Program-made: the position numbers and the translations under genes
DNA from: Curtobacterium sp. 9128
GTDB taxonomy: Bacteria > Actinomycetota > Actinomycetes > Actinomycetales > Microbacteriaceae
NCBI RefSeq assembly: GCF_900086645.1
Contig: NZ_LT576451.1
Span: forward strand, 2,666,001-2,730,000
Direction: 5' to 3'
DNA: 64,000 bases
Shown: positions 30,698 through 39,184 of the stretch, one piece after another
Numbering within the stretch: the first letter of the stretch is position 1
How the letters are laid out: every line of letters starts with the position of its first letter
Notes under the pieces: model-generated
Database searches by the model: none
The model's input: only the letters and a program-made list of their open reading frames with translations
Told to the model about the DNA's origin: nothing

Positions 30698-32067
30698 GTG
30701 CCGCGCGTGATCTTCCGGAGCCGGTCGAGCCGCGGCCCGACTTCTCGCTCGTAGCCGTTCGCGGTCGGCGTGTAGTACTCGGTGCCCTCGAGCGCGTCGG
30801 GGAGGTACTGCTGCTCCGCCACACCGTGCTCGGCGTCGTGGGAGTAGATGTAGCCCTTGCCGTGCCCGAGCCGCTTCGCACCGGCGTAGTGGGCGTCCCG
30901 GAGGTGGTTCGGTACGACGCCCATCCGGCCGGCCTTGACGTCGGCCATCGCCGCGTTGACGCCGTTGTACGCGGCGTTCGACTTCGGCGCCGTCGCCAGG
31001 TACACGACCGCTTCTGCCAGGGGGATCCGTCCCTCCGGCATGCCGATCAGCTGCACCGCCTGTGCCGCGGCGACGGCGATCGGGAGCGCCTGGGGGTCTG
31101 CCATGCCGATGTCCTCGGACGCGGAGATGATGATGCGCCTGGCGATGAACCGGGAGTCCTCTCCTGCCTCGATCATCCGGGCCAGGTAGTGGAGCGCGGC
31201 GTCGACGTCGCTCCCCCGCACCGACTTGATGAACGCGCTGATGACGTCGTAGTGCTCGTCGCCCTGCCGGTCGTAGCGGAGCAGAGCACGGTCGACGGCG
31301 GCCGCGACGGTGTCGGCGTCGACCACCGGCACGCTGTCGTCGTCGTCGTCCTGTGCCGCCCCGGCCGAGGCGGCAGCGGCTTCCAGCGCCGTGAGCGCAC
31401 GACGGGCGTCGCCGGATGCGAGCCGGACGATGGCGGAGCGTGCTTCGTCGCCGAGGACGACGGACCCACCGAGGCCACGGGGGTCCTCCACCGCACGGTC
31501 GACGAGCATGCCGAGGTCGGCGTCGGTGAGCGGCTTCAGGGTCAGCAGGAGCGACCGGGACAGCAGCGGCGAGATGACCGAGAACGACGGGTTCTCGGTC
31601 GTGGCCGCGATGAGGATCACCCAGCCGTTCTCGACCCCGGGGAGCAGCGCGTCCTGCTGCGCCTTGCTGAAGCGGTGGATCTCGTCGAGGAACAGCACCG
31701 TGGTCGAGCCGTAGAGGTCACGGTGCGTGAGGGCCTTCTCCATCACCTCTCGGACGTCCTTGACGCCGGCGGTCACCGCGGAGAGCTCGACGAACTCGCG
31801 TCCGGACTGGCGGGCGATCGCCTGCGCCAGAGTGGTCTTGCCGGTGCCAGGGGGTCCCCAGAGGATCACGGAGACACCGCCGGGGTTCTCACGCGTGCCG
31901 GTCGCGAGCTGCACGAGCGGCGACCCACGCCCGAGGAGGTGCTGCTGACCGGCGACTTCGTCGAGGCTGGTCGGACGCATCCGGACGGCGAGCGGCACGG
32001 AGCCCTGCGCCAGACCGACACGCCCACCGGTCGTGGGCGCGGTCATGCCCGATCGATCCGATGCCAT
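30682..32067 (-). CDS. rarA: Replication-associated recombination protein A (RarA/MgsA)
   Basis: A 461-aa AAA+ ATPase related to the clamp loader; it acts at stalled replication forks. Walker A is [12 protein letters not shown], Walker [10 protein letters not shown], sensor 1 AATTENPSF. The C-terminal tetramerisation domain includes [13 protein letters not shown] and [14 protein letters not shown] short poly-aspartate insert (QDDDDDS) sits mid-protein. I choose ATG 32067 because TACGAT lies seven bases before it, giving a leaderless start; ATG 32046 is an alternative. Confidence 0.93.
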   Translation of the reverse strand: MASDRSGMTAPTTGGRVGLAQGSVPLAVRMRPTSLDEVAGQQHLLGRGSPLVQLATGTRENPGGVSVILWGPPGTGKTTLAQAIARQSGREFVELSAVTAGVKDVREVMEKALTHRDLYGSTTVLFLDEIHRFSKAQQDALLPGVENGWVILIAATTENPSFSVISPLLSRSLLLTLKPLTDADLGMLVDRAVEDPRGLGGSVVLGDEARSAIVRLASGDARRALTALEAAAASAGAAQDDDDDSVPVVDADTVAAAVDRALLRYDRQGDEHYDVISAFIKSVRGSDVDAALHYLARMIEAGEDSRFIARRIIISASEDIGMADPQALPIAVAAAQAVQLIGMPEGRIPLAEAVVYLATAPKSNAAYNGVNAAMADVKAGRMGVVPNHLRDAHYAGAKRLGHGKGYIYSHDAEHGVAEQQYLPDALEGTEYYTPTANGYEREVGPRLDRLRKITRGTSGDA

Positions 32068-32074
32068 GCCCTCA

Positions 32075-32080
32075 ATCGTA
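32075..32080 (-). promoter_or_regulatory. -10 element of leaderless rarA
   Basis: TACGAT is followed by seven bases and then the ATG at 32067, so transcription would begin at or next to the start codon. Confidence 0.55.
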
Positions 32081-32162
32081 GGTGGAACCACTGACAGCCG
32101 ACTCATGGGAGCGGGTCCGATACGCTCGCAAGCACACTGCGACGAGAGGGCAGACCAGCACC

Positions 32163-32975
32163 GTGGCACCGAAGAACCAGGCGCGTGACAACCGTGAGGC
32201 GCGCGAGCGGCTCCGTCTCTACGAGGCTCGACAGGGCCTCCACGACCGGCAACGCCGCCGACGTGTGCGGGACAACGTCATCGGGATCAGCGCGCTCGTC
32301 GCCGTCGCGGCACTCGCGACCGGGTCCCAGCTCGCCTTCGCCGGCTCGCAGCCCGACGCGAAGCCGAGTGCGAGCGCCAGCGCCACCAGCACGCCGACTC
32401 CCTCGGCCAGCGCCACCCCCGCGAACACCGGGGACGTCCCGAGCAAGTCCATCGCGAAGGACTCGACGTGGACGGGCTCGCTCACGCTGAACAAGGACGT
32501 GAAGCTCGGGATCGAACTCGACGGGAAGAAGGCGCCGCAGGCCACGAGCGTCGAGATCGACCTGATCCGCAAGCAGTTCTACGAGGGCACGAGCTGCCAC
32601 CGGCTCGCCGACAGCGACGGGTTCGAGTTCCTGCAGTGCGGTTCGGCGAACGGCGACGGCACGGGCGACGCTGGCTTCCAGTACGGACCGATCGAGAACA
32701 CGCCGAGCGACGACGTCTACGACAAGGGCACGATCGCGATCGCCCGCAGCTCGTCCACGTACTCCCAGTCGACGCAGTTCTTCATCGTCTACGGCGACAC
32801 CACGCTCGACGGCTCGACCGGCGGGTACACGGTGGTCGGCAAGGTCACCAGCGGTCTGTCGGACCTGGTGTCGAAGATCACGTCGAAGGGCATCTCGGAC
32901 GCCGGTTCGGACGGTACCGGGGAACCGAAGGTGAAGACCACGATCACCGGCGCGACGATCAAGCAGGAGCAGTAG
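32163..32975 (+). CDS. Membrane-anchored cyclophilin-type peptidyl-prolyl isomerase
   Basis: A 270-aa protein: charged cytoplasmic N-terminus (about 1-37), one transmembrane helix ([21 protein letters not shown], about 39-59), a Ser/Thr/Pro-rich extracytoplasmic linker, then a cyclophilin domain (about 105-270). That domain includes [36 protein letters not shown] and [11 protein letters not shown]. In the usual FHRV and QFFI positions it has CHRL and QFFI, so the proline-isomerase pocket is only partly canonical. It probably aids folding of secreted proteins. The GTG at 32163 follows GAGAGGG; a -10-like TACGCT lies at 32121-32126. Confidence 0.88.
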   Translation: MAPKNQARDNREARERLRLYEARQGLHDRQRRRRVRDNVIGISALVAVAALATGSQLAFAGSQPDAKPSASASATSTPTPSASATPANTGDVPSKSIAKDSTWTGSLTLNKDVKLGIELDGKKAPQATSVEIDLIRKQFYEGTSCHRLADSDGFEFLQCGSANGDGTGDAGFQYGPIENTPSDDVYDKGTIAIARSSSTYSQSTQFFIVYGDTTLDGSTGGYTVVGKVTSGLSDLVSKITSKGISDAGSDGTGEPKVKTTITGATIKQEQ

Positions 32976-32989
32976 TCCACAGACCAGCA

Positions 32990-33017
32990 CACTGGCGGGT
33001 CGCGGGGCTCGCCAGTG
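32990..33017 (+). terminator. Inverted repeat after the cyclophilin gene
   Basis: CACTGGCG and CGCCAGTG are separated by twelve bases, 15 bases after the cyclophilin stop. No U-tract follows. TAGGGT at 33021-33026 may be the -10 of the next gene. Confidence 0.45.
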
Positions 33018-33087
33018 CAATAGGGTGGCTTCCTGACCGTACCGACGGTGACGTCGGTGATGCACGACCACGATCGAGGCGAGACCT

Positions 33088-34320
33088 GTGGGATCTGACG
33101 AAGCAACGACCTGGGGGCGGGTCGACGATGACGGCACCGTGTACGTCCGGTACCAGGACACCGAACGTGTCGTGGGTGAGTACCCGGACGCCACCCCCGA
33201 AGAAGCACTCGCCTACTTCGCGCGCAAGTACGCCGACCTCGAAGGTCAGGTGAAGATCGCGGAGCAGCGCGTGCAGCGCGGCGCGTCCGCGAACGACGTC
33301 GCCAGGACGGTCGAGCACCTGACCGCGCTCGTGGGCGAAGCCCGCGTCGTCGGCGACGTCAAGTCGCTCGAAGACCGCGTCGCAGCGCTCTCCGAGCAGC
33401 TCGGGTCGCTGACCAAGGAGCAGGCGGAGCAGGCCCAGCAGGCCCTCGCCGAGGCACTCGCGTTCCGCACCGCCCTCGTCGAGGAAGCCGAGGCGCTCGC
33501 AGCGGTCGACCCGGCACGTGCGCAGTGGAAGCAGATCACCGCGCAGCTCGACGACGTGTTCGCGCGGTGGCAGCAGCACCAGCACGACGGGCCGCGGATC
33601 CCCAAGAACGAAGCGAACGAGCTGTGGAAGCGGTTCCGTGCCGCACGGTCCACGGTGGACCAGCACCGTCGCGCGTTCTACTCCGAACTCGACGCGCAGC
33701 ACCGGGACGCCCGCACCCGCAAGCAGGAGCTCGTCCAGCAGGCCGAAGCGCTCGCGCCCCGTGGTTCGGATGCCATCCCGACCTACCGCCAGCTCCTCGA
33801 CGACTGGAAGCGCGCCGGGCGTGCGGGCAAGCGCCACGACGACGCGCTCTGGGCACGGTTCAAGGCCGCAGGTGACGTGCTGTTCGAACAGCGCCACGCC
33901 GAGAGCGCCGCGGAGAACGAGGAGTACTCCGCCAACCTCGACGCGAAGCTCGCCGTCCTGACCGAGGCCGAGCCGCTCCTCCAGCAGAACGACCGGGTCG
34001 CGGCCCGCAAGGCCCTCACGGACATCCAGCGCCGGTGGGACGAGATCGGCAAGGTCCCCCGCGGGGACGTCCGCCGCATCGAGGACCGCCTCCGCGCGGT
34101 GGAGGACCACGTCCGCGGGCTCGAGGACGCGCACTGGCGCGAGTCGAACCCGGAGCGCAAGGCCCGTACGACCGGGCTCGCGAGCCAGCTCGAGGACGCG
34201 ATCGGCAAGCTCGAATCCGAACTCGAGTCGGCGAAGGCATCCGGGGACGCCCGCAAGATCAAGGACGCCCAGGAAGCCCTCGACGCCCGCAAGATCTGGC
34301 TCGACGCGCTCGGCAGCTGA
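33088..34320 (+). CDS. DUF349 domain protein
   Basis: This 410-aa, strongly helical and charged protein has repeated DUF349 units, recognisable by W..LDDWKRAGRAGKRHDDALWARF-like cores, e.g. ARAQWKQITAQLDDVFARW, PKNEANELWKRFRAARS and then KRHDDALWARFKAAGD. Long heptad-rich stretches predict coiled coils. The family's role is unsettled (competence and ribosome-linked functions have been proposed). The GTG start at 33088 follows GAGGCGAGACCT. It is convergent with ribF across a strong bidirectional terminator. Confidence 0.88.
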   Translation: MGSDEATTWGRVDDDGTVYVRYQDTERVVGEYPDATPEEALAYFARKYADLEGQVKIAEQRVQRGASANDVARTVEHLTALVGEARVVGDVKSLEDRVAALSEQLGSLTKEQAEQAQQALAEALAFRTALVEEAEALAAVDPARAQWKQITAQLDDVFARWQQHQHDGPRIPKNEANELWKRFRAARSTVDQHRRAFYSELDAQHRDARTRKQELVQQAEALAPRGSDAIPTYRQLLDDWKRAGRAGKRHDDALWARFKAAGDVLFEQRHAESAAENEEYSANLDAKLAVLTEAEPLLQQNDRVAARKALTDIQRRWDEIGKVPRGDVRRIEDRLRAVEDHVRGLEDAHWRESNPERKARTTGLASQLEDAIGKLESELESAKASGDARKIKDAQEALDARKIWLDALGS

Positions 34321-34350
34321 CCCAGCGCGACCGCTGACGCTGCACCACCC

Positions 34351-34390
34351 ACGACGAAGGCCCCGGCGGATCCGCCGGGGCCTTCGTCGT
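34351..34390. terminator. Perfect 40-bp palindrome: bidirectional terminator
   Basis: Two 20-bp arms (34351-34370 and 34371-34390) are exact reverse complements with no spacer, centred on GGATCC. It lies between the convergent DUF349 and ribF genes, 30 bases after the first and 17 after the second, so it can stop transcription from both sides. Confidence 0.85.
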
Positions 34391-34407
34391 CGGGCGAGAC
34401 CCGGAGG

Positions 34408-35370
34408 TCAGACGGGTGCCGGGAGCCCGAGCAGGGTCCTGATGTCCCGGTCGTCCTGTCGCATCTGGGCAGCGAGCTCGTCCATCGACGAGAACTTCAC
34501 CATCCCGCGCACGTAGGAGACGAACAGCACCGAGATGGTCTCCCCGTACAGGTCGATGTCGACGTCCAGCAGATGAGCCTCGATCTGCTTCGCGGGCACC
34601 CCCTCGAACGTCGGGTTGTTCCCCACCGACACCGCGGCCGGGTACACCGTGCCGTCGTGCAGCACCCGGGCGGCGTACACACCGTCGGCCGGGACGAACC
34701 CCTCGCACGACGGGTCGAGGTTCGCCGTGGGGTACCCCATCGCGCGACCACGCTGGTTGCCGTGCACCACCACGCTGCGGACCGCGTGCTCGCGGCCGAG
34801 GAGCCTGGCGGCCTCCGCGACACGACCCTCGCCGAGGAGCTCGCGGATCCACGTCGACGAGACGCGACGTTCCCCGTCGGGGCGGACGTCGTCGACCAGG
34901 TCCACGTCGTCGATGAGCTCGACGGAGAACCCGTGCTGCGCACCGAGGGTCCGCAGGAGTGCGACGTCGCCTGCCCCCTTCGAACCGAACCGGAAGTCGC
35001 TCCCGACGAAGACGAGCTCGGCGTGCAGTGTCTCGACGAGGATCCGGGACACGAAGGTCTCCGGCGTCCACGACTGCAGTTCCGCGTCGAACCGGAGCAG
35101 CAGCGTGGCGTCGACCCCGACGTCGTCGAGCAGTTCGCGGCGTTGCGCGATGCTCGTGAGCGCCGGGGGCACCTTGCCGGGGTCGATGATGCTCAGCGGG
35201 TGCCGGTCGAACGTCACGACGGTGGACACCAGCCCGTGCTGCCGAGCGGCCCGCTCGAGGTGGGCTATCACGGCACGGTGCCCGACGTGCACGCCGTCGA
35301 ACTTGCCGATCGTGACGGCACTCGGCCCGAATCCCTCTGCGACGTCGTCGACGTCCTCGTAGTACTGCAT
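34408..35370 (-). CDS. ribF: Bifunctional riboflavin kinase / FAD synthetase
   Basis: This 320-aa enzyme makes FMN and then FAD. The N-terminal adenylyltransferase domain has IGKFDGVHVGHRAVI (21-35), FRFGSKGAGD and STWIRELL. The C-terminal riboflavin kinase has GYPTANLD and its partner segment NNPTFEG. ATG at 35370 with GGGGGAG upstream, 13 bases after the preceding membrane-protein stop, so the two are probably co-transcribed. Confidence 0.96.
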   Translation of the reverse strand: MQYYEDVDDVAEGFGPSAVTIGKFDGVHVGHRAVIAHLERAARQHGLVSTVVTFDRHPLSIIDPGKVPPALTSIAQRRELLDDVGVDATLLLRFDAELQSWTPETFVSRILVETLHAELVFVGSDFRFGSKGAGDVALLRTLGAQHGFSVELIDDVDLVDDVRPDGERRVSSTWIRELLGEGRVAEAARLLGREHAVRSVVVHGNQRGRAMGYPTANLDPSCEGFVPADGVYAARVLHDGTVYPAAVSVGNNPTFEGVPAKQIEAHLLDVDIDLYGETISVLFVSYVRGMVKFSSMDELAAQMRQDDRDIRTLLGLPAPV

Positions 35371-35383
35371 GCTGCTCCCCCGC

Positions 35384-35824
35384 CTACTCGCCGGCCGTCA
35401 CGACGGACTCGGCAACGGGTCGGCCAGCGGTGCGGTGGTGTTTGCGGAGCCACCACAGACCGGCGATCGGCAGGACGAGCGGCGCGAAGGCGTACCCCAG
35501 GCCGTAGTACGACCAGATGGTGTCGTCCGGGAAGAGCTGACGGTCGAACAGTGACAGCGTGCCGATCACCAGGACACCGGTCATCTCGAACACGATGGTG
35601 ACGCACGCCACCCGGAACCAGAAACGACCGGGGACGATCAGGGCGATCATCGCGACGATGTACACGACCGCGGCGATCGCGCTCAGCGTGTACGCGAACG
35701 GGGCGAACGAGAACTTCTCCGCGATCTGGACGACGCTCCGCCCGGTCGCCGCGAGCGCGAGGATGCCGTACACGGCGATGAGGACGCGACCGATGCCGGT
35801 CGCGAGTGAGGTCTTGGTCGCCAT
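35384..35824 (-). CDS. DUF3817-like integral membrane protein
   Basis: A 146-aa protein with about four transmembrane helices (for instance VLIAVYGILALAATG, AIAAVVYIVAMIALIVPG, VTIVFEMTGVLVIGTLS, APLVLPIAGLWWL). It matches the general look of DUF3817 membrane proteins common in actinobacteria; no function known. The ATG at 35824 is seven bases after TAGAAT, so it is probably leaderless. It leads into ribF. Confidence 0.75.
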   Translation of the reverse strand: MATKTSLATGIGRVLIAVYGILALAATGRSVVQIAEKFSFAPFAYTLSAIAAVVYIVAMIALIVPGRFWFRVACVTIVFEMTGVLVIGTLSLFDRQLFPDDTIWSYYGLGYAFAPLVLPIAGLWWLRKHHRTAGRPVAESVVTAGE

Positions 35825-35831
35825 TGCACCG

Positions 35832-35837
35832 ATTCTA
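35832..35837 (-). promoter_or_regulatory. -10 element of the leaderless membrane-protein gene
   Basis: TAGAAT, seven bases before ATG 35824. It is the closest match to TATAAT among the leaderless candidates here; no -35 box is obvious. Confidence 0.6.
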
Positions 35838-35892
35838 CCGACGCCGGGAGACCACCGCGGCACACCTGGTCGCCCGGTGACGCAGAGCGACC

Positions 35893-36258
35893 TCAGTTCA
35901 GCGCGAACCAGATCTGGTACATCCGGTAGAGCATCACCGCGACGGTGAAGGCCCCGGCGCCCAGGACCACGGTGCTCCACCGCGTGCGGTCGACGAGCGC
36001 CCACACGATGGTGGCCGGTGGCACGAGCAGGACGGACACCGCGTAGACCCAGAACTCGAGGACGTTGCCCCGCGGTGGGTTGCCCACCGCTGGTGCGACC
36101 AGCGAGACGACGAGTTGCGCGATGAGGAGCAGTTCGACGAGGACGAGCGATCCGACGGTGTAGTCGTTCGGCTTCCACCCGATGAACCCGACCACCACGG
36201 CGAAGATGCCGATCACGACGGCGAGCACGAACTGCACCCACATGAACCACTCGATCAC
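35893..36258 (-). CDS. Small integral membrane protein coupled to truB
   Basis: A 121-aa protein with four predicted transmembrane helices (FVLAVVIGIFAVVVGFIGW, LVLVELLLIAQLVVSL, FWVYAVSVLLVPPATIVWAL, VVLGAGAFTVAVMLYRMYQ). The GTG overlaps the truB stop (GTGA), so it is read from the truB message. I do not recognise a functional motif. Confidence 0.78.
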   Translation of the reverse strand: MIEWFMWVQFVLAVVIGIFAVVVGFIGWKPNDYTVGSLVLVELLLIAQLVVSLVAPAVGNPPRGNVLEFWVYAVSVLLVPPATIVWALVDRTRWSTVVLGAGAFTVAVMLYRMYQIWFALN

Positions 36259-37196
36259 GCGTTGGCTCCGGTCGTCGTCGGGAAGTTGGTGATGACGCGC
36301 AGCAGCCCCCTGCGCACCGACACGAGGCCGATGAGCCGGTCGTCGCGCGCGGTGACGGCGGCAACGGGTCCGTCGGTGTCCGGGTGGTCGGCACCGATCC
36401 GCTTGCCGTCCGCGAGGTCCTTCGCGTCGACGGCGTCGAGCGTCACGACCGGGAACAGGGTGCGGGCGATGTCGGCCGGCCGCACGAGTGCCCCGCGGAC
36501 GTCCACCGAGTCGTCCTCCAGGTCGACCGCGTCGTCGACCGCGAACGGGCCGACCAGGGTGCGACGCAGGGCTGTCAGGTGCGCGCCGGTACCGAGCGCT
36601 GCGCCGACGTCACGGGCGAGTGCCCGCACGTACGTGCCCGACGAGCACGAGACCACGACGTCGAGGTCGACGACGGGCACCGACGCGTCGAGCGCGGACA
36701 CGACACGGTCGTTCCGGCCGGTCACGTCGAAGCGCGAGATCGTCACCGCCCTCGCCTTGAGGGTCACTTCCTCGCCCTTCCTGGCCAGGTCGTACGCGCG
36801 CCGACCGTCCACCTTGATAGCGCTGACCGTCGAGGGCACCTGCGAGATCGGGCCGCGCTGCGTGGCGACGGCCGCCTCGATCGCAGCATCGGAGACGTCG
36901 GCTGAGCCGACGCCGACCGCTGCGACCGGCGTGCCGTCAGCGTCGTCGGAGTCGGTGGCGACTCCGAGGCGGATCGTCGCGGTGTAGGTCTTGTCGAGCC
37001 CGACGAGGTGCGTCAGGAGCCTGGTGGAGGGGCCGGCGCCGAGGAGCAGCAGCCCCGTCGCCATCGGGTCGAGCGTGCCGGCGTGGCCGATCTTCTTCAG
37101 GTCGAGCCGTCGACGCGCGATGGACACGGCACGGTGGCTCGAGATCCCCTGCGGTTTGTCGACGAGGAGGATGCCGTCGGGAGCGGTTGCGAGCAC
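36255..37196 (-). CDS. truB: tRNA pseudouridine-55 synthase
   Basis: A 313-aa enzyme making pseudouridine 55 in the T-arm of tRNAs. The catalytic aspartate is D43 in KIGHAGTLDPMATGLLLLG, with the DKTYTA segment after it, DGRRAYDLARKGEEV, and the SSGTYVRALARDVG motif. The GTG start at 37196 is six bases after TAATCT, a leaderless arrangement. Confidence 0.96.
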   Translation of the reverse strand: MLATAPDGILLVDKPQGISSHRAVSIARRRLDLKKIGHAGTLDPMATGLLLLGAGPSTRLLTHLVGLDKTYTATIRLGVATDSDDADGTPVAAVGVGSADVSDAAIEAAVATQRGPISQVPSTVSAIKVDGRRAYDLARKGEEVTLKARAVTISRFDVTGRNDRVVSALDASVPVVDLDVVVSCSSGTYVRALARDVGAALGTGAHLTALRRTLVGPFAVDDAVDLEDDSVDVRGALVRPADIARTLFPVVTLDAVDAKDLADGKRIGADHPDTDGPVAAVTARDDRLIGLVSVRRGLLRVITNFPTTTGANA

Positions 37197-37202
37197 CGCA
37201 GC

Positions 37203-37208
37203 AGATTA
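37203..37208 (-). promoter_or_regulatory. -10 element of leaderless truB
   Basis: TAATCT followed by six bases and GTG 37196. There is no ribosome binding site between them. Confidence 0.55.
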
Positions 37209-37233
37209 CCAGCGCGGCGGGACGCCAGCGGCG

Positions 37234-37680
37234 TCAGCAGGCATCGTTCCACTCACGCCGGGGATGCGCCGGATCGGTGACGTCGAGCACCGCGGACGCC
37301 GCGATCTTGACGTCGGCGCGGCGCTCGAGTCGGCCGGACTCCTGCTCGACCCACATCGACCACCGCCACAGAGCGCGCGCGCCGGCGCCGAGGACCCCGT
37401 GCCCGTGCACCACCAGCACGCCGGGACCTTCGCCCGTGGACCGGAACGGCGCCACCAGGTCGTTCCGCAACGCGTCGGCGTCCGCCGAGCTCGCTGCGGC
37501 CGCCATCGCGGAGACTCCCTGCTGCTCGAACCCCGCGACGAGCGCAGCGGCCACCCGCTCGAGGTCGACGCCGTCCTGCCCGTCGATGCCGACGACGGTG
37601 CGGTTCGTGCCGACCTGCGCGATCACCTCGTTCGCGATCGCGGCCATCGTGTCGGTCTCTTCTGGTGCCCAGCGTGCCAT
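37234..37680 (-). CDS. Degenerate P-loop (uridine-kinase-like) protein
   Basis: This 148-aa protein starts at ATG 37680. VVGIDGQDGVDLERVAAALV (about 29-48) aligns by eye with the N-terminal strand and P-loop of uridine-kinase-type NTPases, but the GxxGxGK[ST] residues are gone. Downstream GPGVLVVHGHGVLGAGARALW may be the Walker-B-like strand. WKWSMWVEQ-type aromatic residues (WRWSMWVEQ) follow. It is probably a non-catalytic relative or a binding protein. It starts divergently from mutY across only 22 bp. Confidence 0.6.
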   Translation of the reverse strand: MARWAPEETDTMAAIANEVIAQVGTNRTVVGIDGQDGVDLERVAAALVAGFEQQGVSAMAAAASSADADALRNDLVAPFRSTGEGPGVLVVHGHGVLGAGARALWRWSMWVEQESGRLERRADVKIAASAVLDVTDPAHPRREWNDAC

Positions 37681-37686
37681 GCACCC

Positions 37687-37692
37687 ACCGTA
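37687..37692 (-). promoter_or_regulatory. -10 element of the P-loop gene (leaderless)
   Basis: TACGGT, six bases before ATG 37680. Two of its bases (37691-37692) are shared with the divergent mutY -10. Confidence 0.5.
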
Positions 37693-37696
37693 GGCT
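37691..37696 (+). promoter_or_regulatory. -10 element of mutY (leaderless)
   Basis: TAGGCT, six bases before the GTG at 37703. The same hexamer serves proS. Confidence 0.5.
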
Positions 37697-37702
37697 GTCG
37701 TG

Positions 37703-38638
37703 GTGAACGCGAGCAGGGCCTCCCGACGGTCTGTGGACAACCCGTCGGACGGATCCCGTCCCGACATCGCCACCCCGCTGATCGCCTGGTACCGCGCCGA
37801 GGCGCGCGACCTGCCGTGGCGACGCCCCGGGTTCCCGGCCTGGGGCACGCTGGTGAGCGAGATCATGCTCCAGCAGACGCAGGTCGCGCGGGTGGTCCCC
37901 CGACTGGAGGCATGGCTCACCCGGTGGCCGACGCCTCGCGACCTCGCCGACTCGCCTCCTGGCGACGCGGTGCGGGCCTGGGACCGGCTCGGCTACCCGA
38001 GACGCGCGCTCGCGCTGCACGCCGCGGCGACGGCGATCGCCGAGCAGCACGACAACGTGGTGCCCCGCGACGTCGACGCGCTCCTCGCACTCCCGGGGAT
38101 CGGTGACTACACGGCCAGGGCGGTGGCGGTCTTCGCGTACGGTGACCGGCACCCGGTGGTCGACGTCAACGTGCGCCGGGTTCTCGCCCGAGCGATCCTC
38201 GGCGAGGGCGAACCAGGACCGGCGAAGGCCAAGCAGGACCTGCCGCTGATGGAGTCGGTACTGCCGGAGGACCGCGACGACGCGGCGACGACGAACGCCG
38301 CCGTGATGGAGCTCGGCGCACTCGTGTGCGTCGCCCGCTCCCCCGCGTGCGACGTGTGCCCCATCGCGGACCGCTGCGCCTGGCGAGCGGCCGGGTACCC
38401 GGAACACGACGGACCGCGCGCCCCGAGACAGGCGAAGTTCGCCGGGAGCGACCGACAGGTCCGCGGGCTCGTGATGGCCGAGCTCCGCGCGAGCGACGTG
38501 CCGGTCACCCCCGACGAGATCCGGATGGTGTGGCCGGACGACGACCAGCGGGACCGGGCGCTCGCGTCGCTCCTGCGGGACGGACTGGCCGTCGGCGACG
38601 ACGCGAGCGGCTACCGGTTGCCGGACGGGTCAGACTGA
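37703..38638 (+). CDS. mutY: Adenine DNA glycosylase MutY
   Basis: A 311-aa base-excision repair enzyme removing A opposite 8-oxoG. The signature SEIMLQQTQV carries the catalytic glutamate. The helix-hairpin-helix is LPGIGDYTARAVAVFAYG, with catalytic aspartate in VVDVNVRRVL. The 4Fe-4S loop has four cysteines in C-x6-C-x2-C-x5-C spacing (CVARSPACDVCPIADRC). It lacks the C-terminal NUDIX-like 8-oxoG reader of E. coli MutY; the end instead looks like a short winged-helix (TPDEIRMVWPDDDQRDRAL). I prefer GTG 37703 over GTG 37700 because of the TAGGCT spacing. Confidence 0.93.
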   Translation: MNASRASRRSVDNPSDGSRPDIATPLIAWYRAEARDLPWRRPGFPAWGTLVSEIMLQQTQVARVVPRLEAWLTRWPTPRDLADSPPGDAVRAWDRLGYPRRALALHAAATAIAEQHDNVVPRDVDALLALPGIGDYTARAVAVFAYGDRHPVVDVNVRRVLARAILGEGEPGPAKAKQDLPLMESVLPEDRDDAATTNAAVMELGALVCVARSPACDVCPIADRCAWRAAGYPEHDGPRAPRQAKFAGSDRQVRGLVMAELRASDVPVTPDEIRMVWPDDDQRDRALASLLRDGLAVGDDASGYRLPDGSD

Positions 38639-38651
38639 GCGTCGGGACCGA

Positions 38652-39098
38652 CTAGGCGCGTTCCTCGGCATCGTCGTCCTCGTCGTCGTGCTTGTACGGG
38701 TCGGCGTCGCCGGCGTACGTCGCGCCGGCCGAGGCGTTCCGGACCGCTTCGTCGCGCAGCTTGGCCTGCACCAGCAGGTCTTCCATGTGCGCCGAGGTGT
38801 CCGGCAGGGCGTCGGCGATGAACTCGAGCGACGGCGTCAGCCGAGCGGTGATGTTCTTGCCGACCTCGGTGCGGAGCATGCCGGTCGCGGCCTTGAGCGC
38901 CGCGGCGGAGTCGGCACGTTCCTCGTCCGTGCCGTACACGGTGTAGAAGACCGACGCGTGCTGTAGGTCACCGGTGACGCGGACGTCCGTGATGGTCACG
39001 AACCCGAGTCGCGGGTCACGCAGGCCCTTGTCGATCCGGCGGGCGACGACTTCCTTGATGCGGTCCGCCATCTTGCGTGCGCGCTGCGGATCAGCCAT
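38652..39098 (-). CDS. rbfA: Ribosome-binding factor A
   Basis: A 148-aa KH-fold 30S maturation factor: RARKMADRIKEVVARRI, DPRLGFVTITDVRVTGDLQH, ASVFYTVYG, and PSLEFIADALPDTSAHMEDLL. The C-terminus is a very acidic tail (HDDEDDDAEE). ATG at 39098 with GGAGG five bases upstream. Directly downstream of infB in the nusA-ylxR-infB-rbfA order; its stop is 13 bp from the convergent mutY stop. Confidence 0.95.
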   Translation of the reverse strand: MADPQRARKMADRIKEVVARRIDKGLRDPRLGFVTITDVRVTGDLQHASVFYTVYGTDEERADSAAALKAATGMLRTEVGKNITARLTPSLEFIADALPDTSAHMEDLLVQAKLRDEAVRNASAGATYAGDADPYKHDDEDDDAEERA

Positions 39099-39131
39099 GG
39101 GTGCCTCCTGGGGCGGTGGTGGAACGGGGTC

Positions 39132-39169
39132 GGGCCCCGGCCCCTCCCGCGAAGGAGAGGCCGGGGCCC
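39132..39169 (-). terminator. Hairpin between infB and rbfA
   Basis: GGGCCCCGGCC (39132-39142) and GGCCGGGGCCC (39159-39169) form an 11-bp stem 16 bases after the infB stop codon, with a smaller CTCC/GGAG stem inside. It lacks a U-tract; it may lower read-through into rbfA. Confidence 0.6.
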
Positions 39170-39184
39170 ATGGTGGTCACACGA

